Shown: positions 9,285 through 19,400, counted from the first letter of the stretch. The stretch: DNA of 38,015 nt from Chrysochromulina tobinii (GCA_001275005.1 JWZX01003105.1:1-38015); one strand, 5' to 3'. The notes: generated from the sequence alone by a model not told the origin. Numbers and translations are program-made.

Positions 9285-12200
9285 TTACCTCATCGCATAT
9301 TCCTCCTCGACTTCCATCATAGCCTTCTGCTGGACCTCCGCGATGCCCTCAGGCTCGATCAGCGGCCGCAGTGCAGCCACTCGCCGCGTAGCTTCCTCTG
9401 CTAGTCGTTGCGCAACTGCTGCCTCGGTCGCCGCGCTTTCAGCCGCCGCTTTTGCATCCGCGGCCGCCCGCTCGGCCGCCGTCGCCGCCGTCTCACGCGC
9501 CGTTTTGAGCTCTGCTTGTGCGGCGCGGAGCTGCCGCCCGAGTTCTTCGGCCTGCGCCTGGGCTGCCTGCGCTGCCTGGGTTGCCTGAGCTGCGCGCTCC
9601 GCTTGGACGGTTTGGGCAGCCTGGGCCTCTTCGGCCGCCTGCGCTGCTTCCCGTGCTGCTTGCGCCGCCTGGGCTAGTTGTGCCGCCTGGGCTGCCTCGG
9701 CTGCCTGCGCCGCCTGGGCCGCTCGGGCCGCCTGCGCCGCCTGGGCTGCCTGAGCTGCCTGGGCTGCTTGCACCTCCTGCGCCGCCGCCTGCGCTGCCTG
9801 CGCTGCCTGGGCTGCTTGTGCTGCTTCCTGCGCTGCTCTAGCTGCCTTGTCTGCTTGTGCCGCCGCCGTGCCGTCTTCCTCGGCCATGGCGACCATGAAC
9901 TCTGCCTGGGCTGCTTGTACTGCTTCCTGCGCTGCTCTGGCTGGTTTGTCTGCTTGTCCCGCCGCTATGCCGTCTTCCTCGGCCATGGCGACCATGAACT
10001 CGCCGAAATTGACCTCACCGTCCTTATCAATGTCTGCCGCCATCATCATTTCGTCGATGGTCTTGTCGTCGACATTCTCGTACGTGCTCCGGATGTACTC
10101 CTTGATCTCATCGGCGTTGATTTGGCCGCTCTTGTCGACGTCGATCTTGGCGAACACCACGGCTGTCGGCGCCCCAGCCACCTTTGGCTGCTCCGCTGCG
10201 GCTTCCATGGCCTCCTGCTCCTCAATGGACTCAATGACCTCGCGCGCCACCTCGCGCGCGTCCTCCGGTTGCAATGCCGCCTCAGCTACGAGCCACCCTT
10301 CCAGACGGGCGGCACTCTGCCTGAGCACTTCGGCGAGTTTGGCAGCCCCCTCTCTGGCCACACGGCTGACCGCTGGCGTGACGGTGCGGCTCGTTGTCTC
10401 CGCCGCGCTCCCCGCCACGCTCTCCAAAACCCTGCCACCCTGCTCGAGCGCCTGGCGCGTCTCGGACGGCACCACCTGCTCCCAGCTCCCGGCGCGTGCA
10501 CGATCGAGGGAGCTCGCCACGCCGGCCGCCGCCTCGTCCACCCAGCTAGCGATGGCTCCCGCCACCCGCTCGGCCAGCTGCTCCGTTTCGGACATGGGTC
10601 CACCCACCGCGCCGCTCAGCGCATCGCCTTCCGCAACGGCAGTACCCTCCCCGAGGGCTGTGACGGCTGGTGCGTCCTCCGTCTTCAGACCCTGACCCGT
10701 CGCGTCTACCACTGGAGCGACCTTCGCCGGCAGCCCCGGAACCACCTTCGCTTCGGCTTCGAGCTGCGCATTCCATGCGGCAATCCTTGCGCGTCGCTCC
10801 GCGGCGGTCTCCACTTCCTCCAAATCCGCCTGGAAGCATCCCACAGCGTCACACGGAGCTGTCTCGGGAGCTGGCTTCAAGGCCTCCACAGACGATCGGA
10901 GCTTCTCCTTCGCGGCCTCCAGCGTGTCCTCCAGATCAAACAGCCCCAGACCGCGCGTTTCCGCCAGCGAGGAGGCCAACTGCGTCAGAGGCATTGGCAG
11001 TGGCAGCCTCAGGAATGAAGACGACACGCCGAAGGTCGCCAGTACGCCCGCTGCCACAAAGCTCGCGAGCATCCTCTCCTGTTTGCTCAAGCTTTTGGCG
11101 TCTTGGTGCATGACCCATGGGTTCTGTGCCAAGGCCTGCACCTTTTGCGGAACTTGCTTCAGCTTCTGAGCGACCGCCAATGCAGCGAGGGATGGACTTT
11201 CACCAACGGTCTCGATGGGCGTGAGCTTCTGTGCTCGTGCAAAGAGGCCATGGTCGGGCGGACACTCGAAGTAGCGCACGCCCTCCACAGTGCCGTCGTG
11301 TTTGCCCTTCGGCTCAAGCAGCGCGACGCCCACCCACACGCCCGGGTTGAAGGACGTCTCCCCGATGAAGCGCACGTAGCCCTCATCGCCGAGCTCAGTG
11401 AGCACGCGGTCGCCCACCGACACGGGTTTTCGTGCCTCGGACGTGGCGACGTCGACTGGCAGGGAGCTCCTGAGCGGCGAGGGCTTGGCGCCGTCGAGCC
11501 AGCCCAGGGGCTCCTTGGCGAGGTTGCCGAGGCCCTCGTAGAAGATGGTGGGAGCGTCACGCTTCTCCGCGGGCGACGCGAACTGGCACAGGCCAGAGCC
11601 CAGCGAAGGCGCGGTAGGCGCGTCGCTGTCTGCCACGAAGAGAGTTTCGTCCGCGGTCCGAAGCCCCCATGTGTCAAGAACGGTTGCGGGTGCGTTGGCA
11701 CGTTGGCTGCTCACGCCAGATGACGCCTCTGGAGCCGGTCGTCGAATGGTGATTTGCGGCGGCATCTCCGAAGGTGCTGAGGCGGCAGGTGGTCGTGGAA
11801 TGGTGATATGCGGCCCGGCTGTCGAGCTTGCGGAGGAGACGGCTGTCGGGGCATCCATGCTCATGGGAATGCCTACTTGCGGCACGGGGAAGACGAGGCC
11901 GGCGTCTGACGTCGCGCCTCGATCAGGCAGGCTCCGGAGCTTAGTAGGGAAGACGACGCCCGCGTCCAACTGGATCTTCTTCTGCTGCAGCTCGATCTCT
12001 GCCTCTGTCATCACATCATCCAACTGTGCCAGGCGGTCCAAGAGGCGTGCGAGCTCACTTTGCTCTTCAGCGGTCAGCCCGCCGGTTTCTGCCCGATACT
12101 TGAGCACGTCGAGCCCTTGCGCAACGCGCTCAGTAGCCTCTTTGATCATCTGTGGCGTCATCTTCGGATTGCTCATCAACCGCACGCACGAGCGAGGAGA

Positions 12201-12413
12201 CAATCGGTTCGTCACAGAGCGGTACACAACATTCGGTGCTAGGGCCAGCACCAGCACATTCATGACCAACATGAGCACGTTCGAGAGGTGTCTTTGTGCA
12301 GAGCTTCTCCGATGAGGAGAGAAGAAAGAAGGCGCCAGAGATAAAATCCCCAAGATCCAGACGTGCATTTCGTCCGCTAGCTGTATCGTCGATGTCCCCC
12401 ACGCGAACCACAT
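9285..12413 (-). CDS. CAP-Gly and EF-hand protein with long Ala/Gln-rich tail and N-terminal signal-like segment
   Basis: 1,042 aa from the ATG at 12413, or 995 aa from the ATG at 12272. The second start gives a clean signal-peptide-like N-terminus (MLVMNVLVLALAPNVV) followed by a basic, Ser-rich stretch, as in complex-plastid targeting. In order, numbered from 12413: a helical segment (about 80-145); a Pro-rich linker; a CAP-Gly domain at about 330-398 (VGDRVLTELGDEGYVRFIG, GVWVGV, GKHDGTVEGVRYFEC), the fold that binds tubulin tails and EEY motifs; a helical region (430-740); two EF-hands at about 753-805 with loops DVDKSGQINADE and DIDKDGEVNFGE; and an Ala/Gln/Glu repeat tail, probably one long helix. 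A 33-residue block is duplicated at the start of the tail. A calcium-responsive linker is inferred. A CAP-Gly domain with a secretory leader would be odd. Confidence 0.75.
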   Translation of the reverse strand: MWFAWGTSTIQLADEMHVWILGILSLAPSFFSPHRRSSAQRHLSNVLMLVMNVLVLALAPNVVYRSVTNRLSPRSCVRLMSNPKMTPQMIKEATERVAQGLDVLKYRAETGGLTAEEQSELARLLDRLAQLDDVMTEAEIELQQKKIQLDAGVVFPTKLRSLPDRGATSDAGLVFPVPQVGIPMSMDAPTAVSSASSTAGPHITIPRPPAASAPSEMPPQITIRRPAPEASSGVSSQRANAPATVLDTWGLRTADETLFVADSDAPTAPSLGSGLCQFASPAEKRDAPTIFYEGLGNLAKEPLGWLDGAKPSPLRSSLPVDVATSEARKPVSVGDRVLTELGDEGYVRFIGETSFNPGVWVGVALLEPKGKHDGTVEGVRYFECPPDHGLFARAQKLTPIETVGESPSLAALAVAQKLKQVPQKVQALAQNPWVMHQDAKSLSKQERMLASFVAAGVLATFGVSSSFLRLPLPMPLTQLASSLAETRGLGLFDLEDTLEAAKEKLRSSVEALKPAPETAPCDAVGCFQADLEEVETAAERRARIAAWNAQLEAEAKVVPGLPAKVAPVVDATGQGLKTEDAPAVTALGEGTAVAEGDALSGAVGGPMSETEQLAERVAGAIASWVDEAAAGVASSLDRARAGSWEQVVPSETRQALEQGGRVLESVAGSAAETTSRTVTPAVSRVAREGAAKLAEVLRQSAARLEGWLVAEAALQPEDAREVAREVIESIEEQEAMEAAAEQPKVAGAPTAVVFAKIDVDKSGQINADEIKEYIRSTYENVDDKTIDEMMMAADIDKDGEVNFGEFMVAMAEEDGIAAGQADKPARAAQEAVQAAQAEFMVAMAEEDGTAAAQADKAARAAQEAAQAAQAAQAAQAAAQEVQAAQAAQAAQAAQAARAAQAAQAAEAAQAAQLAQAAQAAREAAQAAEEAQAAQTVQAERAAQATQAAQAAQAQAEELGRQLRAAQAELKTARETAATAAERAAADAKAAAESAATEAAVAQRLAEEATRRVAALRPLIEPEGIAEVQQKAMMEVEEEYAMR
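9500..9850 (-). repeat. Coding triplet-type repeat (Ala/Gln tail)
   Basis: The minus strand encodes many (Q/E/R)AAQAAQAAQ units, giving degenerate 9-nt and 15-nt DNA periodicities of the GCxGCxCAG kind. It is in frame inside the CAP-Gly/EF-hand gene. The repetition is visible on both DNA and protein level and probably varies in length between strains. Confidence 0.8.
9805..10002 (-). repeat. 99-bp in-frame tandem duplication
   Basis: Bases 9805..9903 and 9904..10002 are near-identical direct copies (33 codons each). The copied block starts with EFMVAMAEEDG, the exiting helix of the second EF-hand, and runs into the Ala/Gln tail. Few substitutions separate the copies, so the duplication is recent. 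Confidence 0.8.
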
Positions 12414-12734
12414 ACCGTATCAAAGGAAACAGAAAACCGCACTCAGAGGTCAACACAAGAGTACTCGACGGTGGACTCGCTGACGCCTAATAGTAATCAT
12501 TTTAAATGGCAGCACGCGAAGCCCCATGGGACAGATAAAAGTTAGCAAGCACGCTGCTTCGAGCGCTGGCCCCTGCGCCCTGGCCGCTGCTCGTTTCCAC
12601 GTTTGTGAAACTCCCGGCGCGCAGTCGACGCGCAGCGTCAAACGCGTTACATCCTGTGGTCCCGCTAACTGTGACAGTGCTACGTGGTAAGATTGGCGTA
12701 TAGGACAGCATGGCATGGTGCGAGCCCGCGCGAG
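12414..12734. other. Intergenic, about 320 bp
   Basis: This lies between the start of the CAP-Gly gene and the 3' end of the RING gene. An AT-richer patch (around 12485-12510, AATAGTAATCATTTTAAATGG) stands out. It should hold the CAP-Gly promoter and the RING gene's 3' untranslated region. No further element recognised. Confidence 0.4.
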
Positions 12735-14069
12735 TCAGCCCTCGAGACGCCAGGGCAGGTACGCGAACTCCCGGTGCGCCTCCAGCGGAAGCTGCAGCAC
12801 CTCCTCGCCCATGCCTATCGAGTGCAGCCTCGTCGTGACGCTCGAAGGCGCCCCTAAGCGCGCCGCGGCGGCGAGCGATGCAGCGGCGCTGAGGATGCGG
12901 CTGCCACCGCCACCGGCTGGGTACGGGTACGTGCCTTGGAAGGTGGTGCATGGCGCGTCAGTAGACCAGGCCGCGTTCGAGGCCACATCGAGCAGCGAGC
13001 GGTGCGCGAACGGCGCTATGATGGGCGCCGCAGACCCCCCGGGCGCCCAGGCATTGCTCATCGGCGGTGGAGCGTACGCCTGCGGTGGTGGCGGCGACGC
13101 TGTGGGCGGCGCTGCCGGTGGTGGCGGCGCCGTCGGCTGGTTCTCGGAGGCGAGGGCGAGCCGCGCAAGGGTGAGACTAGCCCTGAGTGTGCGAGGTGTC
13201 CCTCCCAGACTGCACGCAAGCCTGCGGCGGCCATGGCGTCGTCGAAGGCGTCGGCGGTACGCGAGGAGGCCGCCTCACGGATGGAGTCGGCCGCCTGCTC
13301 CAGACGGCGCTCGCGCTCGAAGATCTCGTCCGCGCGCTCGCGAAGCAGCGCCTCGCGCTCGGAACGGCGCGCCAGGTGCCGCTCGTAGTGGGCAGCGAGC
13401 GCGGCGCGCTGACGCGCAAGAGCAGGCCGGTCGGCGGTCGCGGCGGTGGCGTTCGCGCCGGCGAAATGATACGCCGCACCCATGAGCGTGCGTACCTCGC
13501 TCATGTGGTCAACCTCGTCCGTATGCGAGGGGGCGGTGGGCTGAGCGGAAGAGCGGGCGCGCAGCGCGCCGCTCCTCCATCGTGGCAGCCCAGGCGCGAC
13601 GGCCGCTGCGCGCATACGGCTGCAGGGCGGCCAGGGATTCGGCCCATGGGGGGACGCGGTCGGTGGCGCGGCTGATGCCGCCGGCGAGCTGTCCAGCCGC
13701 TAGGGGCCCTGGCCCGATGGGGGGCTCGGCGTGCGCAGGCGGCGGCGTGGGCTCAGCGAGGGGCGTCCGGCAGATGGGGCAGGTACCGCGGCAGTCGCGC
13801 AACCACGGGAGTAGGCACGCCTCGTGGAATGCGTGCGAGCACCGTGGCAGCCGCGCCACCGGCGCCGCCTCGAGGCAGTTGAGGTCGTCCAGGCAGATGG
13901 CGCACGTCGCCGTCGCATCGGGCTCTTCAACGCGCTCGAGCGTGGCGAGGGCCCGCGCGTCGGCGGGCGAGGCGCCGCCGCTCATTAGGCCGGCAGTGGT
14001 CGCCTCTAGCAGCCGCGCAAGCCCGTCGCTCGAGCCCGGACAGAGCGCGGCAGCAATGCCGTCGATCAC
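12735..14069 (-). CDS. RING-H2 finger protein, multi-exon, splicing unresolved
   Basis: Probable E3 ubiquitin ligase. The frame 14069..13509 holds a complete C3H2C3 RING: CAICLDDL, RCSHAFHEACLLPWL and GTCPICRTPL. Downstream, coding character continues in two other frames. One runs about 13570-13180 and is a coiled-coil-like segment with DEVDHMSEVRTLMGAAYH and REALLRERADEIFERERRLE. The other runs about 13175-12735, with a Pro-rich linker then a conserved-looking tail ending AHREFAYLPWRLEG. I infer at least three exons. One possible first intron starts at 13617 (GTATGC) and ends at 13575 or 13572, but it is only 43-46 nt, so assembly indels are an alternative. The 5' end is also open: the first in-frame ATG is 13985, and protein-like sequence extends further upstream. 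Confidence 0.6.
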
Positions 14070-14430
14070 CGTTGACCGCTCGGGGAGGCTTGACGAGAAG
14101 GAGAGGGCGAAGCGTCTCGTGCGTCGACGGTCGTGTCGCTCGCCTGGTCATACGGAGGTCGGGGCGTGGCTGTGAGCTGGGCGTGTGCGGTGTGCGCGCG
14201 AGTCGCGTGCGCTCTTTTGGGGGGATGCCCGCTCCTCAGATTGGGCACGGCAGGTGCTGGGTTCGGTGCGGAGGTCCACCTGCGGTCGCGGCGAGGGAGC
14301 GGCCGTACTGTATGTAGGCTTGGCGCGTCGTCGTCGGCAAGGCGCCGCTTGCTCCTTCGGTTGGAGGGGGCGCACCGTCTCCTCCGTTGGGCGGCTCCAT
14401 TGGCGTATGGGGGGCAAAGAGGAGGAGCCT

Positions 14431-14462
14431 CGCCGAGCTAGCCGCACTCGCGTTCCCGTCCA
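14431..14462 (+). promoter_or_regulatory. Shared histone promoter block (H2B copy)
   Basis: This matches the block upstream of H2A (2960..2991, minus strand) at 30 of 32 bases, and ends 61 nt before the H2B ATG. Directly after it H2B has an AT-rich CCAATTTTTTATG run (14460-14472) that H2A lacks, which may act as a core promoter. Confidence 0.75.
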
Positions 14463-14523
14463 ATTTTTTATGTCAACCCCAAGAGGACGTTAGCCAGAAG
14501 AGCACAATCAAACTCAATCAAAC

Positions 14524-14886
14524 ATGCCGCCCGCAAAGAAGACCCCCGCAAAGAAGTCCGAGAAGAAGCCCAAGGCGACGGGCGAGAAGAAGAAGAAGAA
14601 GAAGAGGACTGAGTCGTACTCCTCGTACATCTACAAGGTGCTCAAGCAGGTGCACCCGGACACCGGCATCTCGTCCAAGGCCATGTCGATCATGAACTCG
14701 TTCATCAACGACGCCTTCGAGCGCATCGCCGTTGAGGCGGGCAAGCTCGTGCGCTACAACAAGAAGGGCACCCTGTCCTCGCGCGAGATCCAGACCGCTG
14801 TGCGCCTCATCCTCCCTGGTGAGCTCGCCAAGCACGCCGTCTCGGAGGGCACCAAGGCCGTCACCAAGTACACGTCCAACGCTTAA
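14524..14886 (+). CDS. Histone H2B
   Basis: Core nucleosome histone, 120 aa, single exon, ATG at 14524. It has a Lys/Pro-rich N-tail ([18 protein letters not shown]) and the H2B fold with [57 protein letters not shown] and a C-terminal [17 protein letters not shown]. The conserved ubiquitination-site lysine context near the C-terminus (AVTKYTS) is present. The promoter block, AC-rich leader and 3' stem-loop match those of the H2A gene, pointing to common control. Confidence 0.97.
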   Translation: MPPAKKTPAKKSEKKPKATGEKKKKKKRTESYSSYIYKVLKQVHPDTGISSKAMSIMNSFINDAFERIAVEAGKLVRYNKKGTLSSREIQTAVRLILPGELAKHAVSEGTKAVTKYTSNA

Positions 14887-14925
14887 GCGTCCGACGGATC
14901 AAGCGCTCAGCGCTCACTATACCCC

Positions 14926-14941
14926 GGTGTTTTTTAACACC
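14926..14941 (+). promoter_or_regulatory. Histone mRNA 3' stem-loop (H2B)
   Basis: GGTGTT-TTTT-AACACC, 39 nt after the H2B stop, followed by ACCCA. About 26 nt including the flanks (CCCC before, ACCCAT after) are identical to the H2A copy. A 6-bp stem, a 4-base loop and the ACCCA flank fit the histone 3'-processing stem-loop, although the stem sequence differs from the animal GGCTCT consensus. Confidence 0.8.
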
Positions 14942-15159
14942 ACCCATCCCTTCCGAGAACGCCCCATACACAAGTACTAAGTAGTCAATAGTAGTAGCAG
15001 ATGCACCAGTGAGAGTGAGAAAGGAGCCGAGGGGTTCAATGTTAGCATGAGCAATTTCAGTCGCTTTGACGTGGGGTTCAGTCAACCCTGAGAGCGATCC
15101 GCTCATATCTTTTAGTTACACACGCAACTCGTGAACCCGAACTTCTGAACAAAGTGAAC

Positions 15160-16296
15160 ATGCATGTCACCAGCACCGCCGACTGCGCCCCGACGCCGCC
15201 GCACCTGCACTTGATCGCCTTCTTCATCGTGTCGAGCCCGCTGTGCATCTGTGCGTACGCGGTCACTGACTCGGCAGCTGTCGTCGCCGCTTGCGCGGCG
15301 CTCGTGGGTTTGCCTCGCTTGCTCTGTGCGCTCACATCGCCGGCAGCGCACACGGCAGCGCATACGGCGGCGCTGGCTGTGTATTGGAATCTGGTCATGG
15401 CGATCTGCTTCCTCTCGCCGATTTTCCTCGGCCTCGCGTGCTACGCGAGGCCGCCGCTCTGTGCCTGCGTCGTCGCGTGGCTCGTGTGGACCAAGGTCGT
15501 GCACCGGCCAGAGATGAAAGGTGAGGCGGCGCCGTGGCGCGAGTTTGCCGAGTGCGAGTGGGGCTACCACGCGTTCCGGCGCTTCCTCTCGTTGCGCCTG
15601 CACATCGACGACGCGCTGCGCGCGCGGCCTCCCGAGCAGCCCGTCATCATCGGAGTTCATCCGCACGGCATCGCGTCCGACTACCGGATTCTGATGGACG
15701 GCATGCTATACAGCGCGCTGCCGGGCAGGCCGGTGCTCACGCTCGCCGCGTCGGTGCTCTTCCACCTGCCCCTCGTGCGCGAGCTGTGCGTGTGGACGCG
15801 CTGCATCGACGCCTCCAAGCCCGTCGCCGAGCGCGCTCTCCGAAAGCGCAACTCCCTCATGATCATCGTCGGTGGCGAAGCGGAGCAGATTGGCACGCGC
15901 TACGGCATCGAGGAGGTCGTGCTGCAGAATCGTTACGGGTTCGTCAAGCTCGCGCTCGCGCACGGCTGCGCCCTCGTGCCCGTCTACTGCTTCGGCTGCG
16001 TCGACTGCTACTGGACGTGGTCGAATGTGCTCCGCGGGCCGCGCGAGGCGCTGCGCAAGCGGCTGGGCGTGTGCCTGCCCCTTTACGCGGGCTCGTTTGG
16101 AGTGCTGCCGCTGCGCGTGCCGCTCGATATGGTCTTCGGCGCGCCGCTCGAGCTCACGCCGCCCGTGACGCCCGGCAAGCCGACGGAGGAGGAGGTTGCC
16201 ATGGCGCACGCACAGTACATCGCGGCGCTCGTGGCGCTCTTCAACCAGCATAAGTCGGCGTTCGGGTACGACGAACGCGAGCTGAGCGTGAAGTGA
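15160..16296 (+). CDS. DGAT2-family acyltransferase
   Basis: 378 aa from the ATG at 15160. It probably makes triacylglycerol (acyl-CoA plus diacylglycerol) at the ER; monoacylglycerol or wax acyltransferases belong to the same family. Hydrophobic segments cover about residues 15-115. The acyltransferase domain has the family signature HPHG at residues 167-170 (VIIGVHPHGI), then RALRKRNSLMIIVGGEAEQ, an RYGFVKLAL segment with VPVYCFG, and PLDMVFGAPLEL near the C-terminus. Length is near the usual 330-390. The family Glu-rich GGxxE signature appears as GGEAEQ. With the KCS at 133-2369 this is the second lipid-synthesis gene in the window. Exact substrate cannot be read from sequence. Confidence 0.85.
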   Translation: MHVTSTADCAPTPPHLHLIAFFIVSSPLCICAYAVTDSAAVVAACAALVGLPRLLCALTSPAAHTAAHTAALAVYWNLVMAICFLSPIFLGLACYARPPLCACVVAWLVWTKVVHRPEMKGEAAPWREFAECEWGYHAFRRFLSLRLHIDDALRARPPEQPVIIGVHPHGIASDYRILMDGMLYSALPGRPVLTLAASVLFHLPLVRELCVWTRCIDASKPVAERALRKRNSLMIIVGGEAEQIGTRYGIEEVVLQNRYGFVKLALAHGCALVPVYCFGCVDCYWTWSNVLRGPREALRKRLGVCLPLYAGSFGVLPLRVPLDMVFGAPLELTPPVTPGKPTEEEVAMAHAQYIAALVALFNQHKSAFGYDERELSVK

Positions 16297-16444
16297 TTGT
16301 ACAGGCTACTGTGTTTGTGAAACGGTAGCGAGTGGGGACCGCGGCGCGAGCGCCGCGCTGACGCCCGGGTACGGTACGGCGATGACAACGTGATTTGCTG
16401 ATTTCTGATTTGCGCGTGCTCTCGAAGGCGCGACGTTGCGAAGA

Positions 16445-19400
16445 ATGGCGACACACTTGCCTCCTCCGCCCTCTGGCTTCCTCAGCTTCGACGACGAGGA
16501 GGACTTCGACCCGCTCGAGTCGTACGACCCAGATCCAGAAAATGAACCCGCAATGCCGGCCGCCAGCGGCCCCGACGTTGCCGCCGACGCCGCCGCGCTG
16601 CTGAAGAAGGCGACGCACAGCAACGGCATGCTGTCCACGTACGACGATGACAAAACGTACAAGGATCGTGTGCACAGGGCGCGCGTCGCCGGCGACTTCC
16701 AGTATCTGCGCAAGCGCGCCGAGGACGCCAGTGAGGCGGCCTCTGTCGCGCAGCGCAACGAGCGCACACAAGGCGAGCGGTATGAAGAGTTGCGCAATCG
16801 CTCGGCCGAGGCGGAGGCGGAGGTGGAGCGGCTGACGGATTTGGGCAAAACGCAGCCCAACATAGGCGCGCAGCAGGCCGCGCACAGTCGCCTCGCCGAC
16901 GCGCTCGGCGCCGAGCGTGCGCAGGCCGAGACGATGAGCCGCGCGGTGGCGGCGGCGCGTGCGGCCGAGGTGGAGCGCGACGCAGTGCTGCTGGAGCTCA
17001 CGCACAAGCGACGCGAACACGAGGGGCTCGAGCACACGACGCACGCGGAGGAGTCCATGCAGCAACTCGCCGCGCCCGGGCGCGCCGCACGCGAGCGCGC
17101 CGCGGCCGAGCGCATAGTCAAAGGCTCGCGCGACGCAGAGGAGCGCGCCAAGGCCGCGGAGCATGTCCGCCAGCAGCAGGCGCGCTCGCAGCTCGAGCAG
17201 GCGCGCGCGGGGCACAAGCGCGCGGTGCTCTCGCTGCGAGAGCGCGTCGCCAAGGAGCGCGAGGGTGCTGACGAAATCGCCGAGGGCTACCGCCAGCGCA
17301 ACGACGAGCGCGCGGTGGCTGTCATGGAGCTCAAAGAATCGACCGCGGCCATCTCGGCTCAGATGCGCGCGGCGAATGCGAAGCGCGCGGAGCGGCAGGC
17401 GGAGGTGGAGCGGTCGCGCCAGGCCGAGAAGGCCGCGATCCTCGCCGCGGGCGGCAACCCGTACATGGTCTTCCGCCAGCGAGAGGAGGAGGCACGGCTG
17501 GCGCGCGAGCGAGCGAAGATGGAGAGGCAGCTCGACGCCAACATGACCGAATTGCAGGGGACCATCTTGCAGGGGTACAAGGAGGAGGCGGAGAAGCGCG
17601 ACAAGGCGAAGACCTCCAGGGAAATGATCGAGGCCAAGGCCAAGGCCATCTCGTCCAACGGCAAGGCGCAGTCCAACACCAAGTTCATGTTCGAGAACAC
17701 GAAGGCCAAGGTGTCTGTGATCGACCCGACCTCCAAACTGGACCACATCAACCCGTCGCAGCACATGACAGTCAAGAGTCGGCCCGACTGGAAGATGGGG
17801 CTCACGACTGCCGAGGCGGGCGTCGACAACCTCGGCATGGGCTCCGGCAACACAAAGTACGGTGGCAAGATCGTGGTCGATCCTGACGTGGTGGACTACT
17901 ATGCGGAGAAGTATCCGGAGGTGACCGCCGAGATGATGGCCAAGGCGGAGGTCAAGGTCGCCAAGGCGCGCGCGGCGGGCGTGCCACCGGGCGGCCACAA
18001 GACGGCGATCGCCCTGCCCGAGCCCACGGCCGCCACGGTGCGGCTCATGGCCGCCGAGGCGAGCGCGCGCCACGAGGCGGTCGATGAGCTACTCGAGCCC
18101 GAGGCGGAGGGCCTCTGGGAAAGTGCGGTGGACGGCGTCGAAGGGCCCCTTCGGCCCTCCAAGGGCGCCAAGGAGAATGCTTTCGGGCTGCGCGAGCTGT
18201 CCACCCTCGAGAAGCGCTACATGGCCGAGGCGCAGGCGCGCCAGAAGCCCAACCAGATCATCCCACAGGTAGTTGGCGGCAAGACGTGGTCGGGTCCCGC
18301 GTTCATCTGCAAGCCGAACGTGATCCTCTTTGCGGACTTTGATGTGGGCAAGACGTACGAAATCAAGTTCACGCTCACAAATGTCTCGTACACGTTCAAC
18401 GCCTTCCGGCCGGCGGCGCTGCCCGACGCGGTCGCCTCCTTTTTCGAGCTCTCGCACGTACCGCCGGGGCGCATGTCCGCGGGCGTCACGGCGGACCTGT
18501 TCATCAAGTTCTCGCCCAAGATCAACCAGGACATTGAGAGCGAGATCACCTTCAACACCGCGACCGGCCCGATGACGGTGCCTCTCAAGGCGACGACCAA
18601 GAAGGCCAAGATCGCACTCGCCACGCCCACGATCGACTTTGGCGCGGTGGTGATGGGGGAGACGCGCCGGCTGCCCCTCACCTTTGTCAACGGTGGCGCC
18701 CTCGACTGCCCCCTCACGATCTCGACGCTGCATGCGACGATGCCGACGGACCCGCCGGCCGACGGCGAAGCGATCGGCGGCGAGGAGCCGGCGCCGCTAC
18801 CTCCGCTCTTCACCTTCGATGCCGGCGTCGAGCAAACCGTCGTCAAGGGGTACGACACGACGACGATCATGCTCACCTTTGCGCCTCGCCAGCCGGGCGA
18901 CGCAGCGACGCTCTTCAAGCTCGGCTATGGGCCCGCGCAGCCGGACGACGAGATCTCGGTGCACGGGCTCGGTGTGGCCGTACCCATTTACGTCGAGCGC
19001 GACACGATCGACCTGCTCACCTGCTGCTACGACGGGCTGTACCGCGAGTCGGTCGTGCTGCACAACCGCTCCAAGACTGCGCTCAAGGTGAACGTGCTCG
19101 TGCCCCGTCCGCTCAAGGGGTACCTCGAGTTCGTGCCCTCGACGGGCTTTGTGCAGGCGCGCTCGCCCTTCGCCGTGAGCCTCAAGCTGCGTGCGAACCC
19201 GGACATTTTGAAGACGTGCGAGCAGTACATCACGGACGAGGTACTCTCGATCCCGATCAGTGTGAGCGTGCCCGAACAAGTGCTGCCGGTCTCCTTTATG
19301 CTGCGCGCACAGCTGACCGACCCTACGCTCCGCTTCGAGCGCGATGGGCTCGAGGTGAGCACGCTCCACTTTGGCTCGTGCCCGCTCAACGCGAGCCGCA

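Noticed and set aside
133-16296. A lipid-metabolism gene cluster (KCS with DGAT2)
   Set aside because: The two genes are 13 kb apart with unrelated genes between them and opposite strands; co-location may be chance.
16241-18073. A 610-codon open frame on the minus strand over the CFAP74-like gene
   Set aside because: Composition is Leu/Arg/His-rich, typical of the reverse strand of GC-rich coding DNA; the plus strand has recognisable coiled-coil and ASH domains.
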